Below, piece by piece: positions 1-11,930 of a stretch of DNA of 64,000 nucleotides; position 1 is the first letter of the stretch, and each line of letters starts with the position of its first letter. The stretch is taken from assembly GCA_022747635.1 (NCBI GenBank), contig JAKTNV010000003.1:50449475-50513474 (forward strand), written 5' to 3'. This DNA is from Hetaerina americana. Taxonomy: Eukaryota > Arthropoda > Insecta > Odonata > Calopterygidae. The notes beneath the pieces were generated by a model that did not search any database, was not told where the DNA came from, and saw only the letters and a list, made by a program, of their open reading frames with translations. Made by a program: the position numbers and the translations under genes.

Positions 1-379
1 ACTTCTGTTTCAAATGATGGAAAATTGAAAGTAGTTCATTTTCGAAGGCTAATTCTATAATACTCGAATCACAACCACCTAGGGTATCAAGCAATTCAGA
101 GGCCATTAATTAATAATTTCGAGCAGTTTTGCCATCCCATGCCATCCGGTGTGCTTACACTCCAACCCTGTAGTTGCTTATGATAATTATTTTGTTGACG
201 TTATTGATCTTCAGATAAAATAACGAGAGTTGAATATTCCAAGCCTGCAACTGGTGGTCAAATTTAATATTATCCACAAAAATGGAAGGCTTTTTTTTCC
301 ACAGTATTTTCCAAGGAAATGTCTTCCCACTTCGTTGTCTTTAAGCCACCACTATAAATTGCTCCTTTCGACTTCGTGT
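1..379. other. AT-rich non-coding stretch
   Basis: No coding pattern, RNA gene or repeat is recognisable here. Short frames are interrupted by stops in all six readings, and base composition is that of the AT-rich background. Confidence 0.5.
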
Positions 380-960
380 CCGACTTTGAAAAGCTTCAGC
401 GGTTGGATCGAAGGAGTGGGAAGGAGAGAAAAGGCGGTGGGTAGGGAAGGGAAAGGGATTGGATAATAGAAGGAGGAGGAGGCGACAACTGCCGGTATTG
501 TTACCACTTAAAAGGAAACGTCTCCCGAACGCGGGGAGGGGTGTTGAAGGTGGATCTGAGGAGAAGACTTCAGGGAAATGAGGGGGAGGAGGGCGGAGGA
601 GGTAGGGTGGAAGGAAGGAGGGTTGGAGTAGTAAAGGAGGGGGTCCTTGGGAACAATGGGCGGTCTGTCGGGGTGAGACGGTGGGGAGGGGGTAGTAGAG
701 AATGCTCGGGTTGGATCCTCACTAGTTACAAGGAAGAGATAGTCCCGAGCTATTTCCCCATCCTCCCTCACTTTTCGCTTCGTTTACCAAAGAACGGCTG
801 GGATAGTGAAAGAGAGAGAGAGGGAACGAGAGAGAGACAGAGAAGGTTAACGTTATCTGGCGTGCGGTCAGCCAGGGCTGATAGGGTGGGATTGAAGTTG
901 GAAACTAGGTGGTATTTTAGACGGAGGGATGGAATTGGAGGAATGGAAAAAGTTTAAGAG
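380..960. other. GC-rich polypurine island 1
   Basis: The + strand is dominated by G and A, with many GGAGG/GGGAGG words and an AG simple repeat near 808-846. Open frames of 78-138 codons run through it, but they translate to Gly/Arg/Glu-rich (+) or Ser/Pro-rich (-) low-complexity peptides. That is expected from composition, so I do not call a gene. Such tracts can form triplex or G-quadruplex structures; that is inference. Confidence 0.6.
808..846. repeat. (AG)n-rich simple repeat
   Basis: Two interrupted runs of alternating A and G are separated by GGAACG. The tract sits inside the first polypurine island. Confidence 0.8.
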
Positions 961-2069
961 GCGAGTAAAGGGAAAGGAAAGTGGTGTTATCGAGGTATAA
1001 GCACGCATAATTATGGTGAAATCGAGCATTCGTGCTCTTGATTAATAAGATAATGTGTAAGCTTAATAAATGAATAACAGAGCTATAATTTCACTTGGAA
1101 TCCGTAAAATACTTTTGTGCAATCCCAACGTACTGATTCCCACTTATCACTATGACGTACATTGCAGTTAGATCTGATATAATTTTATTTATTGATATGT
1201 CAAAATTTGGAATTTGGACTTATATTTTACATTTTTGTTATGAGAAAATGCTTTGTTCAATTATTGTGGAACATTTAATCTGTGGTATACGCATATACTC
1301 TGATATTTCCTTGTTATATGGCGAAGCAGAATAGTACGCGGTATGTGACATCAGTTTTTTCATCATTGAGCAGAATGCTAAGCATTTGAAAATTGAAAAT
1401 ATACTGCAACACTGCGTGATAACCGTATTTAGGTGATTATTAAAATTAAATAAGCTTAATTGAGCTTGATGTTTTCTAATTAATTTAAATATAGTAACTT
1501 AGTAAAGTAAGATAGCAAGAATGTTGAGATTGATAGGAGCATGTTATTTTTGGTTCGTATTGCTGACGTTCATATATACTGATGTTTCCCCTGAATGATT
1601 TAGATAAATTCTAAGGTATGCGATTCATCCATGGAAATTATACTCGAAGAAAATAAGCCTTTGGGTCGGAAAAATCGTTGGCACTACTATATTCACATGG
1701 TGAATTACATGCGGCTTGGACCTTAGAAAGAAAATAAAACCACAATACAAGCTAATTTATGTATATTTTTGGTCGTTGAAGTACCTGGAGTATCTGATGA
1801 CACCTTGCTAATGCTGTAAAATCCATAGCGAAGAGATTATTGCTATCAATCACGTTACTCATTATATATTTTATAATTTAAGGGTAACTACATTTTGAAT
1901 GCATAGCTCCGCATACCATAAGGCTCCTTTAAGCGTATACTTGGGAATGCGTGTATCTCCGTGTTCAGGAGACAATGAGTTTATCTGTGATACAGACATT
2001 TGAATTGATGACTGTAATCTTTATGAGACAATGCTCTCCTAATGTCCACGAAAAACATTTTTAACCACG
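961..2069. other. AT-rich non-coding stretch
   Basis: About 1.1 kb of AT-rich sequence. The only frame of note is a 60-codon frame near 1152-1334 with no recognisable motif. I see no repeat, RNA or regulatory signal to report. Confidence 0.5.
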
Positions 2070-2381
2070 TAGGTACCACGTAGGGTCGCGGTAGTCCAAT
2101 GGGTAGAGCGTTGGACTGCTGAGCAGAGGGTCCCGGGTTCGATTTCCGGGCAAGGCACTCTGGGCACCTGCAGCTCCACCCAAGCTAAAAGTGATTTTTC
2201 GGGTACCAGGTCTTCCTGGGAAACCATAACCGGCACAGGGAAAGGAACTGCTCCCCCTACCCTGATGCGTGAATTTCACACGCCATATAGGGCTTAGTAC
2301 TGGGTGATCTCTACCATCACCTACTAAACCGACCTTCGGGTTGATTACTGTGTTTATGGTTTTTTTTTAGGTACCACGTAG
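2070..2381 (+). mobile_element. tRNA-derived SINE (family S1) with 14-bp target-site duplication
   Basis: The element runs from about 2084 to 2367 and is flanked by the identical 14-mer TAGGTACCACGTAG at 2070-2083 and 2368-2381. Its first 75 bases are tRNA-like. They contain an A-box-like stretch (TAGTCCAATGGG), a B box (GGTTCGATTTC) and a T-arm that pairs CCGGG with TCCGG around TTCGATT. A tRNA-unrelated body of about 200 bp follows, ending in a run of T. These are the hallmarks of a Pol III-transcribed SINE inserted by LINE-type retrotransposition. The perfect duplication suggests a fairly young insertion. A decayed relative lies at 59865-60078 on the other strand and shares the tRNA-like head and the motif CCCTGATG(C/A)GTGAATTTCACA. 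The two antisense frames of 65 and 72 codons here are by-products of the element. It is not a functional tRNA gene. Confidence 0.92.
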
Positions 2382-2489
2382 CGCTTGAGTTTAGCAAAGT
2401 TCATCTCGAATTCAGATCATTTTAACCCTTTTGATACAATTATGCTATTGGGCATTAATAATCAGATGGAGCACCGCAGGTGAACAGGC

Positions 2490-3260
2490 AGTAGCCGTGA
2501 GTTCGCGCGCAAGGTGTCGGCTTGAAGAGGCGTAGAATGGTTCGGGTAGAATATTTCGCACAAGCCCTCCATTTTGATGAGGGAATGAGAAGGAACGGCC
2601 GGTCCGTGGGCCGAAAAGGGGGCAGGAAGAGGTAAAGCGTGGGCGGATGGAGGAGGTGGGGATGGGGAGGAGACGGAGGGGGTGGCAGACCTCTCGCAAA
2701 CATTTCCTAATCTTGTCCCCTCCCCCTTAACCCCCCTTCCCACCTAATGCGATGGATACCTCCCTGTTCCTCTACTTAAGCTCGTTAATGAGTGTACGCT
2801 CTGCGAGAGGCAGGGCCTTCTCCCGATCTACGTGGCGGAAGACTCGGACTGAGTGACCGACCGACTGGGGCGAAACACGGATCCTTCGGTCCCTCCAACC
2901 TCCTCCACCGCCCATTTTACCTGCCGTCATCTCTCCCTCCCTCCCTTTCCCCTTACTCCCTTTCCGTAGAATCACTGCTTTCTCAGTAGCGGGGGTCATG
3001 GGTTCACAGCATCCTTTCTCGGAAGCTCTCGGAGTCACATCTTTTAGAGCCAATCGTTATGGCTGTATTATTTCCACGTGATACTATATACTATATATAC
3101 ACCCTTGTGATCACTACACCCACTTCCTTTTTCGGCCACGAACAGAATGGGCACAAATGATGAAATGGGCCTCTCCCCAACTCCCTTTGAGCGAGTGGAG
3201 GCATTAACCCGCGCCCTCGAGTCGCCCATGTTCTTTCGCCTCTCCCAAAGCTTCGACGGG
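2490..3260. other. GC-rich island 2 with purine-to-pyrimidine switch
   Basis: The + strand is G/A-rich to about 2700, turns C/T-rich at 2700-2990, and is mixed GC-rich to about 3260. The long frames on both strands (82-93 codons) are low-complexity. The switch near 2700 places a polypurine tract directly beside a polypyrimidine tract. No gene is supported. Confidence 0.55.
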
Positions 3261-4229
3261 AGTTCCATCATGTAGTGTACATGTCCAATCACCTACGAAA
3301 ATCGCCAGGTAAAACGTGCGCTTCCGACTGGATCTTATTCAATACTATCAATTATCTACGAGGTCACCGTCTCGACTACTTTACAGAAGAAGTTGAAAAC
3401 TAAATTATTTTGGGGCCAGAAGGTACTGAATACAAAATGTATAATGCATGAATAGTTACGTATCCTTTATTATACTTAATTTCTTTTTGTGGCTCCCACA
3501 AAGAAATTATTGAGAATTGAAATGTATCGATAAAACCAGTTGAAACTCATTTAAACTAACAAATGATGCATACGATGCTAAGTACCTATTAACTTATACA
3601 TTTTGAGGCAAAATTAAACTTAAAAGCATTGGGAGCTCATAATAAAAATCATTTGCTTTTTCATTTTCAATTTACAAATTATCTATCAGGTAATAAATAT
3701 CTCTCTTAACGTGACTTCTTAAATCACATATTCTCCAAAATTTATTTATACGATTATGGGTTTAAATTGAAGTTAAATATCAATGAAAGGTTTATTTAAC
3801 GAATGAATTACAATTTAAATGCACAATGATAATTTGAAATCAGCAGATCGAGAGTGTATTCCTTGGAGTTCATACAGGGCCAAAGACGGCGAAATCAAAT
3901 AATCATCTAATTGAAGATTGAAGATAAGTAAAAATAAATATTTAACTTTCTTCAATTTTTAATTAGTTACCATAATACGGTTGATGATGCTAACAAAGAC
4001 GTTAATTCTAAACATTAATACAAAGAGCGATAAGACAAGATAAAAGAGGATGACGCCTGATTTTCATGATTAAAAAGATCATTTAATAGGAAGGCAAGAC
4101 CAGGATGGGTGGCGAGAAAAGTATTGCTTGATTTTTAGGATAAATATTGTTATTGTAACTTATTTTAAAATATGAATAGTTTTCAGATTTTTCAATCCCG
4201 CTCGCGATCAAATAAAATTGAGAAAAGGA
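3261..4229. other. AT-rich non-coding stretch
   Basis: Nearly 1 kb of very AT-rich sequence with no frame longer than about 60 codons and no recognisable repeat or RNA. Confidence 0.5.
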
Positions 4230-5700
4230 AAAAATCTCTCCGGGTCAGGGATCTGCTTCGTGGCACTCGTCGAGTAGCTGACATGCGACTATACAAATTT
4301 AGATGTGGCGACCGAGACGATGGCAAAGATTAACGGGAGGCCACTACATTAAGCTGCACTCGAAAATCACAGCGGCAGCGGTGCTCTGACCGGTCCATCG
4401 TGGCCCGGGAGGAACTCCGCCGAACAACGAACACTTCGCGTGGGTGGGGATCACCCGGGGGGGCGGCAGAGTGAGCAGAGGGGGTGAGGGCAAAGATGGG
4501 AGGGATCCGGGAGAGGTCTAGGAGGACGGAAGCATACTCTTTTAATCGAAGTGGGGGGAGGAGGGGTCGGGTTTGGCGGACGGTCGTAGGAGGGAGTGAG
4601 AAAGAAAGGAGGCGGTGTGAGGGGGAGAGATGGGTGCCGGGGGAGGGGAGGTGGGGCAGGGAGTGCGGGGAGGGGAGAGGTGAGGGGGTGACCGGGGGTT
4701 GGGGTGGGCGAGGGAGGAAGTCGGCTCGTAGGGACGGGGGAGGGGCGGAGGTGGGAGTGGAGGGAGAGAGGGAAGAAGATGAATGCGTCTGCGGCCAGTC
4801 CGGCCACAAATCAAGCTCAATCAAATCCGCAAATCGCATTAATTCTCTCCAGGCACGAGGTGGGGAGGGATGGGAGGATTTGAGAGAGAAGAGGACGGGA
4901 TAGGGATACCGGGGGTCAGGAGCGGGGGATGTGAGGGGGTAGAGGAGAGCGGGTGCCATGGTGCGGCAAGTCAAGGCACCCTCGAGGGTTTCCCATTGGG
5001 ATAGGAGATAGGAAGAGATAGTGGGAGGGGGAAGGACATGGTTTGAGGGCGCGGCAGCAGCATCGGAGACTCGGGAGAGAGAGGAGGAGAAGGGAGATTG
5101 GGTTCCTCCCTTCACCAAGCCCCCCCCCCTCCGCCGCCCGGAGGGGGCACGTGCGACATGTTGGGCCGGTGTAGCAAGGCTTCGAGGCGGTGGGAGAGGA
5201 GGAGGAGTGAGTGGGGGGTGCTCTGGAGAAAGGGGACGGGGAAGGGGGAGAACACTTTGGGTTGGTCCTGCCTTGTCACACCAGACTGCGACTCCGTGAA
5301 GAGATAGGGCCCGAGGAGTCGTCGGGGCAGGAGGAACGGGAGGGCGGGGGAGAGATACGGAGGGGGAGATAGAGTGAGGAGTAGGGTTTTTGGGGGAGTA
5401 GTGGTGATGAGGAGGTGGACGGGAAAGGGAGGAATGGGAGGGGATGGGGAGAGGATTAAAAATAAGTAGGCACGAGTGATGGGAGGAAGGGAGCTGGATG
5501 GGCGAGGGCCTCGTTCCCGATTTGGGACGAGGACTGCGAAAGTAGGCGCCCCGGGATGCCCTTCCAGTAGTCTAAAGGGGTGACTTTGATGAGCCATTAT
5601 CCCTGTGAATACTCGGCGGAGTCAAGGCTGATGTCTGGACTGCAAACATTCCTATGGGTTCAAAAGTCGAGGGAAGGGGGAGGCGTCGTCAGATATTCCT
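4230..5700. other. Large GC-rich polypurine island 3
   Basis: About 1.4 kb, one of the longest islands here. The + strand is strongly G/A-rich between about 4440 and 5560, with many runs of three or more G and a C-run near 5120. The 262-codon antisense frame at 4330-5118 and its overlapping companions (139, 118, 161 codons) are long because the pyrimidine-rich antisense strand seldom makes stop codons. Their Ser/Pro/Leu-rich sequence has no domain I recognise, and several frames of the same locus are open together. I therefore treat this as a structural DNA feature and not a gene. G-quadruplex potential is high on the + strand at 4600-4780. Confidence 0.65.
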
Positions 5701-8099
5701 TCGAAGGTGTTCGGGTTTTAACGCTAGTAGAGTTGTTAAAGATAACTTTTCTGCGCATTGCGTAATGAAATAAACCTGCAATATTTTTGGGACAATTTTA
5801 TAAGCACGACCTTCTTTTTATATCGGTAAAAATCAGAATGATGAAATATACCCAAATGATCTTATAGCATTGCTTATCGATCAGGAACGCAAACTTATTT
5901 TGCATGTGGATAAGTTGACAAATTGATACCACTCCACGATATTATCAATGGATGAATTGACTACTTTTACATTAACATTCCAGAGAAGACCATAGATTTG
6001 ATAACTGTGGTTTAATCTTTTATCCTCCTCTATGTATTGATTTTCATGAATAGGCAGTACGTACCCTGGAAGAGTCTGCTCATCAAGAATACAGTCCATC
6101 CTTCTTCGAATTCAACTCCCAATCCCTGTGTGTCCTGAAATCTTCTTTATGGGTAAGATCATCATCAAATGAGCCAGTATCAAAGCGGGGTTTTCCATTT
6201 ATTTCAAAATTGGTAGGAACATAACATATTACACTGCCGGTTTTTTCACCCTTTTTTCTCAATTAATTAAATATTTATCGTTTATACGAAAAACGGTGAC
6301 GCATAACTTATGTTTTCAGGCACACATATTTGGGACTTCACATTGCATATGAAATAAACTTACTAAAGTCCATTTAATATATTATTTTTTGATCCAAAGG
6401 TCGGCTTGTTCAATTGCTTTTTGCCAACCTTGATCATACTTTATTCAATCTTGAAAATAAATATTGTTTTTGCCGAAACCAGGGTCGAAAAATAAAACGT
6501 ATCGTGAACTGTGCTGTATCCTCAATCGACAAAGCGTTCTGGATACGCAATTCATGGTGGAATCACATGAATTTCTCAAAGGAACTATTGACTCATTGAG
6601 AAAATTAATGGTGGTTGCACACGCGGGAAGTATCCATCCTCCACGTCAAAAGTATTAGTAATTTAATTTATTCTCAAACACAATTAAAAGTCATTAAAGG
6701 TATTTTTGAACACATTTGTGTGGTTTTATCGACACATTTCATTTTTTATTATTCTTGCACTGAAGTGTTTTTCTTTTCTGGTTGAATGAAGTAATCGTAT
6801 TTGATACTTTTTTCCGTCTGACCTCCAGAATTCCGTCAGAATATTTTTTTTCGGAACACTTCATTTACGTTCCTTGTTAAAACGATCTCATAACTTCTTT
6901 GTAGTCATGGGTGAATTTCTTACCAACTTCCGAGACAGCTCTAAAATTTGGTTTGAGTTTCGAGTTAAATACATTCAATTTTACACGAGCATCAATTTTT
7001 TTTCATACTCTACGTGCATTGTATCCAGGTCCTCATATAATTTGCTGCCCCACAATTAAATTCTATGAATAAGTACTTGCCCAGTTTCATTAAATGAGCA
7101 TTTACTTGTTATCGTACTTTTCCGCACGCCAACGTTAACTCTTTCATAACTTAAAATCAACTCTAGGGATTGAAAAATAGAATGTAATTCAAACTTTTGT
7201 GCCATGAAATATTATGTAGTAATTTTAACTTTTAGGTCATGGAAATATTCTGCAATACCTTTCCGCAATGTAATTGTAAAATTATGGAGAAAAGTTAACG
7301 CGAGTTGATGTATGTGTGGAAATGTAATTATTTCGGACGAATAATAAGGGAACATTACTTTTAATTTGAATCGACGGAAATTTATTTAATGATGAACATC
7401 TCGTTTTAGCCAACAAATATTTTATGACAGCAGAATAACTGGTCCAAACGGCGCAGAAAGAATACAAAGAATTTTCGCTCCGAAAAAAAGTATGCCATTA
7501 TTCCCAGGAGAAAAGTCATTTGATTGAAACAATCCGACCGTTTTCAATTAAACAGAATGAGGAGTTAATAAAAGAGAGGTATAAAAAGGGGGAAAATTGG
7601 AACTCAGCAAATTTTTTTTCTGTTGAATTGAGTCCTGAATGGCTAGCAAATTAAGGTTTACACAGAGAAGTGTTGGGAGAACTCAAGCATCGAAATTATG
7701 AAGCCCTTTGTAAAATAAGTCAACTCTTTCCTTCCTCCAAAGCTTTATTGAATTCAGAAAAAAAATGAGATGGTCAGAATGATTTGTTCGAGCCGTATTA
7801 ATGAAGAGGCGTTGAAAATGTTTGTGCTGACGAAAGATTCCTCAGCATTATTCTAATTTTAATTATAAATACTGCAAATATGATGTACTCTTTTTCATAA
7901 AAAAATCATAGAATGAAACGTGTTATTAAAGGTTCGAATGCCAAAATTAGAATAGTCAAAACAAATGCCTGAATATTTATTTGCTGTTAAATATCACGGG
8001 GGGAAGTAATCTTTCTTAAGTGCTATGACATTTGCCCCAATGGTCTATAAATGTCGACAGCTCTTTCAATAAAAAAAACGGCCTGGTGAGTCCTCTCAT
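5701..8099. other. AT-rich non-coding stretch
   Basis: About 2.4 kb of AT-rich DNA. Short frames (60-72 codons, for example near 5881-6099 on - and 6414-6658 on +) have no recognisable motifs. No transposon, SINE or RNA gene was seen. Confidence 0.5.
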
Positions 8100-8990
8100 T
8101 CCGCGTAAATACGTCGTCGCGTGATTTATACGCGGAGATTATCCATGGAAATTCTCCACCCCTCTCCTTCCTCTGCCTTCAATTGAATCTCAGAAGTCTG
8201 TGACCATAAGAAAAAGGCTTTGGCCACATTATGGCTCACAGAGATCCAAACAGAGAGGAATGGAACAGCGACTTATAAGACTGCGGGCGGGTGGGTGGCC
8301 TTCATAATTCAAAAAGGGGGATGGTCGCTCGCTAAGTGGGAATCTTTTAATGGAAGGGAGGAGATGCAGGAAGGGGGGTTGTGGAGGGAGGAGAGACGGG
8401 GGGGAAAGGGGTGGGGGGGAGAAATCGGGAATAAACTTCCCCATCGGTTTATCGAGAGGGAGAATCCTGCCGCTCGCTTCGTGCTCGCCGGCGAAGACTT
8501 CGAGGAGCGAGCCATCTCTTGCGCGGCAAGGGCCTTTGAGTGCTCCGAGTGAAATCCGCTCTTCATCAATCGGCGGATATCCCGCTGGCATGGCGAAAAA
8601 TGAGAGGCGCGCACGGGGATGGAAAGCCGGCGGTTGGGTTTGAGGGGGTGAGAAGATGGGGGGAGGGGAAAGGATGGAGGATCAGAGGGGGTTGGAAGGG
8701 GAGGGAAGTGTAGGGTTTGGGGGGGATGGAATCGAAAGGGGAAGCGTGTAGTGTGGGAGAATGGGTGCAGAATTTGAAAAATAAACCAAGGGGCAAGAAT
8801 GGCGAAGAAGAGGAGGATCGTGATGCATCTAAGGAGCGGGAGGAAAGCGGTCAATTGTCGAGGCATTTGTATTTCCGAGGGGCGCTGAGGCGGTTGATTT
8901 CAAGGACGACGTTCCAAAGATACGACGGACGCGTGAAGGAAGATAACTTAAAAAAAATTGTTAGCGCCCCCCCCCCGCCAAAGTCTTACT
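8100..8990. other. GC-rich polypurine island 4
   Basis: The + strand is G/A-rich between about 8340 and 8860, with long G runs (near 8400 and 8650) and a C run near 8967. Frames up to 185 codons (antisense 8309-8866) are Pro/Ser/Phe-rich products of composition. No gene is supported. Confidence 0.6.
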
Positions 8991-9059
8991 TTCTGTTTTC
9001 CTATATTGTCTATGTATTAAGCTTTGAGCAGGGTTGCGAGTGCCATTTTTTCCGTGGGC

Positions 9060-9502
9060 GTTAAGAAGAGTGTATGTAGAGTAGGGTGGCAAAGGAAATA
9101 TTATAAATAATATACTACAAAATCATCAATGGTGCTGTTCTGACCAACTTCCCTTGTGATCCTTAAGTTCTTGTGGCAACTAACGTTAACTGATGGCATG
9201 AGAAACCGGACCCCCACATAAAATAATTTATGGTTTTTTTTATAAGTTATGAACTCTTAAAAAAACTTCAGTAACTTTTAAAATGGGGAAAATTCATCCA
9301 TCTAAGGTTGTAGTGCTGACGAATTGGATGCCACGGTTCCATTGCTGAGTTATTTTGACTTTATTTCCCCCAGAGAAGCTATTCACCCTCCACGCAAATG
9401 GAAAAGAGAGACGGATTATATCCCAAGTAGAAATTATCCATCGACTTGCATCATACCTCGACTCTTTAACGAGGAAATGGCTCGGCTGTCACACATATGT
9501 AA
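9060..9502. other. Non-coding spacer
   Basis: Mixed-composition sequence between a purine island and a SINE. No feature was recognised. Confidence 0.45.
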
Positions 9503-9838
9503 TACCTGGGTCACAAGGGGATCGAGATGGTGCGGGGGCTAACGTACTGGCTTCCCACCATGAGGGCGCGGGTTCAAATCCCGGCGGTGTTGAATATTTT
9601 TCAGAGGTATCTCGATCCCTACTTGAGGTGCTTTGTGGAGGGCACTTTGAGTGAGTACGCCGTCCGTCGGATGGGACGTTAAACTGCGGACCCCTTGGCG
9701 CCTTTCGTAAAGAGTAGGCTAATGCCGACGCCGGGTTTCTCTCCACCCTTCATCCTTTCCTATCCATCCCCTATGGCGCAAATGACCTTAGCTGTCGGTC
9801 GCCTCCCCTCAAAACTACTACTACTACCTGGGTCACAA
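9503..9838 (+). mobile_element. tRNA-derived SINE (family S2) with 14-bp target-site duplication
   Basis: The element spans about 9517-9824 between two identical copies of TACCTGGGTCACAA (9503-9516 and 9825-9838). The head is tRNA-like, with a split A-box region (GGGGGCTAACGTACTGG) and a clear B box (GGTTCAAATCC). The body carries the block GATGGGACGTTAAACTG followed by CGGACCCC, and the 3' end is a short CTA-triplet tail. The same block and layout recur on the - strand at 36530-36772, which defines a family. The frames here (99 and 85 codons) are by-products. The perfect duplication points to a fairly recent insertion. Confidence 0.92.
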
Positions 9839-10330
9839 ATCTACCGGTCCGTGAAAAAGAGAGAAAGATGGCCCAATAAAAACCGGAGAGGAATAGAGAA
9901 AGGACTCAGGCTAGCGAGCGAGGAGAGAATAAGAGGGAGGGCGAGAATTGAAGGCGGGGTTTTTGTTGAAGGCAACGGAAAGCGGATGATTGGTGCTGAA
10001 CCGCGGGGGAGTTGGGGCGGTGGCGCATTAATGGGCTCGGCAATGGCATGTCTGCTGGTGGATAACGGCACGATAGGGAAGGGGGGGGGGAAAGAGAGAG
10101 GGTGTCGTTCCATTAAAGAATGCTAAACTGAGCGAAGAGAGACCGAGTGTGGTGGGGTTTGGGGGGGGGGTTGGTGCTGGGTTGAGTGAGAGGAACGAAA
10201 GGTTTGCGGTGAGAGTGGTAGACAGAGGGGGCGGGGCAGCGGCGGTGCCGGATGGACGATATGAATTCAGGGGATCTTAGTGCATATGAAATGCATTCGG
10301 GGAGGTTGAGCTTCGAGGGATCACGTGCTT
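9839..10330. other. GC-rich polypurine island 5
   Basis: G/A-rich on the + strand, with homopurine/G runs near 10080-10090 and 10153-10170. The open frames of 90-143 codons are low-complexity. The island directly abuts the SINE target site. Confidence 0.55.
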
Positions 10331-11930
10331 ACTTGTGTTTTCTACATGTGCTTGCATGCTCATGATACACGAGGGATAGAGAGAGATGCGAGTCTGACGA
10401 TCGATGTCCTCTGACTTGACACAAACCAAAATTCGTGTGTGCACAAGAATATGTCAAATCGTTCACACACGGTATGGAAAGTAATTGACACGGTACTAAT
10501 ACGTATGAGAGGGGAAAAAGAAAATCTGTGCACATTATTTAAAACTATTGAAAATTATAAATGCTTAGAGATTCCAACAGAAAGGCGAGATAATAGGAAG
10601 AGTTTAAGCATACAAATCAACGTTAGTATAGTTCGAAGGTTTATCCTCAGGTTATAGAAATATTTGGACTTTCTTTCATGTTTGTATGCATATGCATACC
10701 AATTCGTGCAAGTTATAGGTTAAGCGTCAGCATTATGCATTTTCACTCTATTATATGTGGGTTCGGATGAAAATAATTATTTTTGCTTATCGTAGGATTA
10801 TCATTAGAAGTATGAATATTTGTTATGAAATAGTTTATTATTTTGTATAAATAAGGCTACCACTAAAGTTACAAAAGGCAATACATCGGTTCTATAATAT
10901 ATATTAGTGTTACCTCATCCCGAATATGTGACGTACTTTGATCTGAATAATTTCAGGCGATATAATGATGATTGTTTTTTGTTTTTAAGGACATTTAAGC
11001 GTATCTTTCAAAATAAATCACTTATTCTTAATATATATAATGGATCTATAAAAAATGCAATGTGGAAAAAACGCAATTGTCTCCACAAAAAATCAGTACA
11101 ATTGTCATGCTCAACCTATAGATATCGGATATTTATTAATTAAAGGGAATATATGATTTACAGATGTAATTATAAGCATCACTATTTGAAAGTATATATA
11201 AGTATTTTAGGTGAGAAAGGTCGTCAGGTGTGGTTGTGTACCAAAACACCATTTTCCAAAATTCGGTTTTTCGAAATTCGAAATTTCCAAAAATCCAAAA
11301 TTCGACATTTACCATTTACCATGCTCAAATTTTAATATAAATTACTGGAGAAATAAAGTTGTAGATACCGTTAGGTTAAAAACATGGTACATACTTTTAA
11401 TGAATTTTACAAAATATTTTTTGGAAATATTCAAAGATTTATTACCCCCGTATTATTTCCTTTTCTTTAGTAGTATACGCTAAAAGAGATTTTGGTAGTG
11501 CTTGTAAATCATATTTATATTTGTATAGCTACACATTGTACACATTTTCTTTTAAATGTGGTATAATTTATGGCACTTCGGAAACTCATCAATGCGATTA
11601 TCTCTTGAAAAAAATGAAGGAGGGGACGGAGTTACCCTTGATTGTTATTTGAATTCCTCGACCTCTTGACTTCGCCACGAATATATTCTCGAGCATTGGT
11701 GAAAATTAATCTTAACTCCTGCAATTTCAGCAACTGCCGAAAAATCATTCGGATCATGAAACGGGATTGAGGAAAAAAAATATCCCCACCTTCTCAGCGA
11801 ATCAGATACCAAATTAAATTTATCGACCCCGAAACCCAGTATCAGAAACATCAGTTTGGAGCGTGAAAAATGGTCAGTCTTAACGAGAGATCCGGAGAGA
11901 ACTACGTATACAATTTCAATGCGGTGGAGG
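10331..11930. other. AT-rich non-coding stretch
   Basis: About 1.6 kb of AT-rich sequence. It holds a 16-bp perfect palindrome at 10684-10699 and a patch of short TTCGAAATT/TTTCCAAAA repeats near 11248-11300. Frames of 60-90 codons show no recognisable protein motif. Confidence 0.5.
10684..10699. repeat. 16-bp perfect palindrome
   Basis: GTATGCATATGCATAC reads identically on both strands. It contains two overlapping ATGCAT cores, resembling POU/octamer-type sites. Function is unknown, and chance is possible in AT-rich DNA. Confidence 0.6.

Noticed and set aside
2084..2158. Functional tRNA gene
   Set aside because: The tRNA-like part is followed by a body and tail and flanked by a target-site duplication, so it is a SINE head.
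4330..5118. 262-codon antisense open frame
   Set aside because: It lies in a polypurine island. The product is Ser/Pro/Leu low-complexity, several overlapping frames are open together, and no domain is seen.
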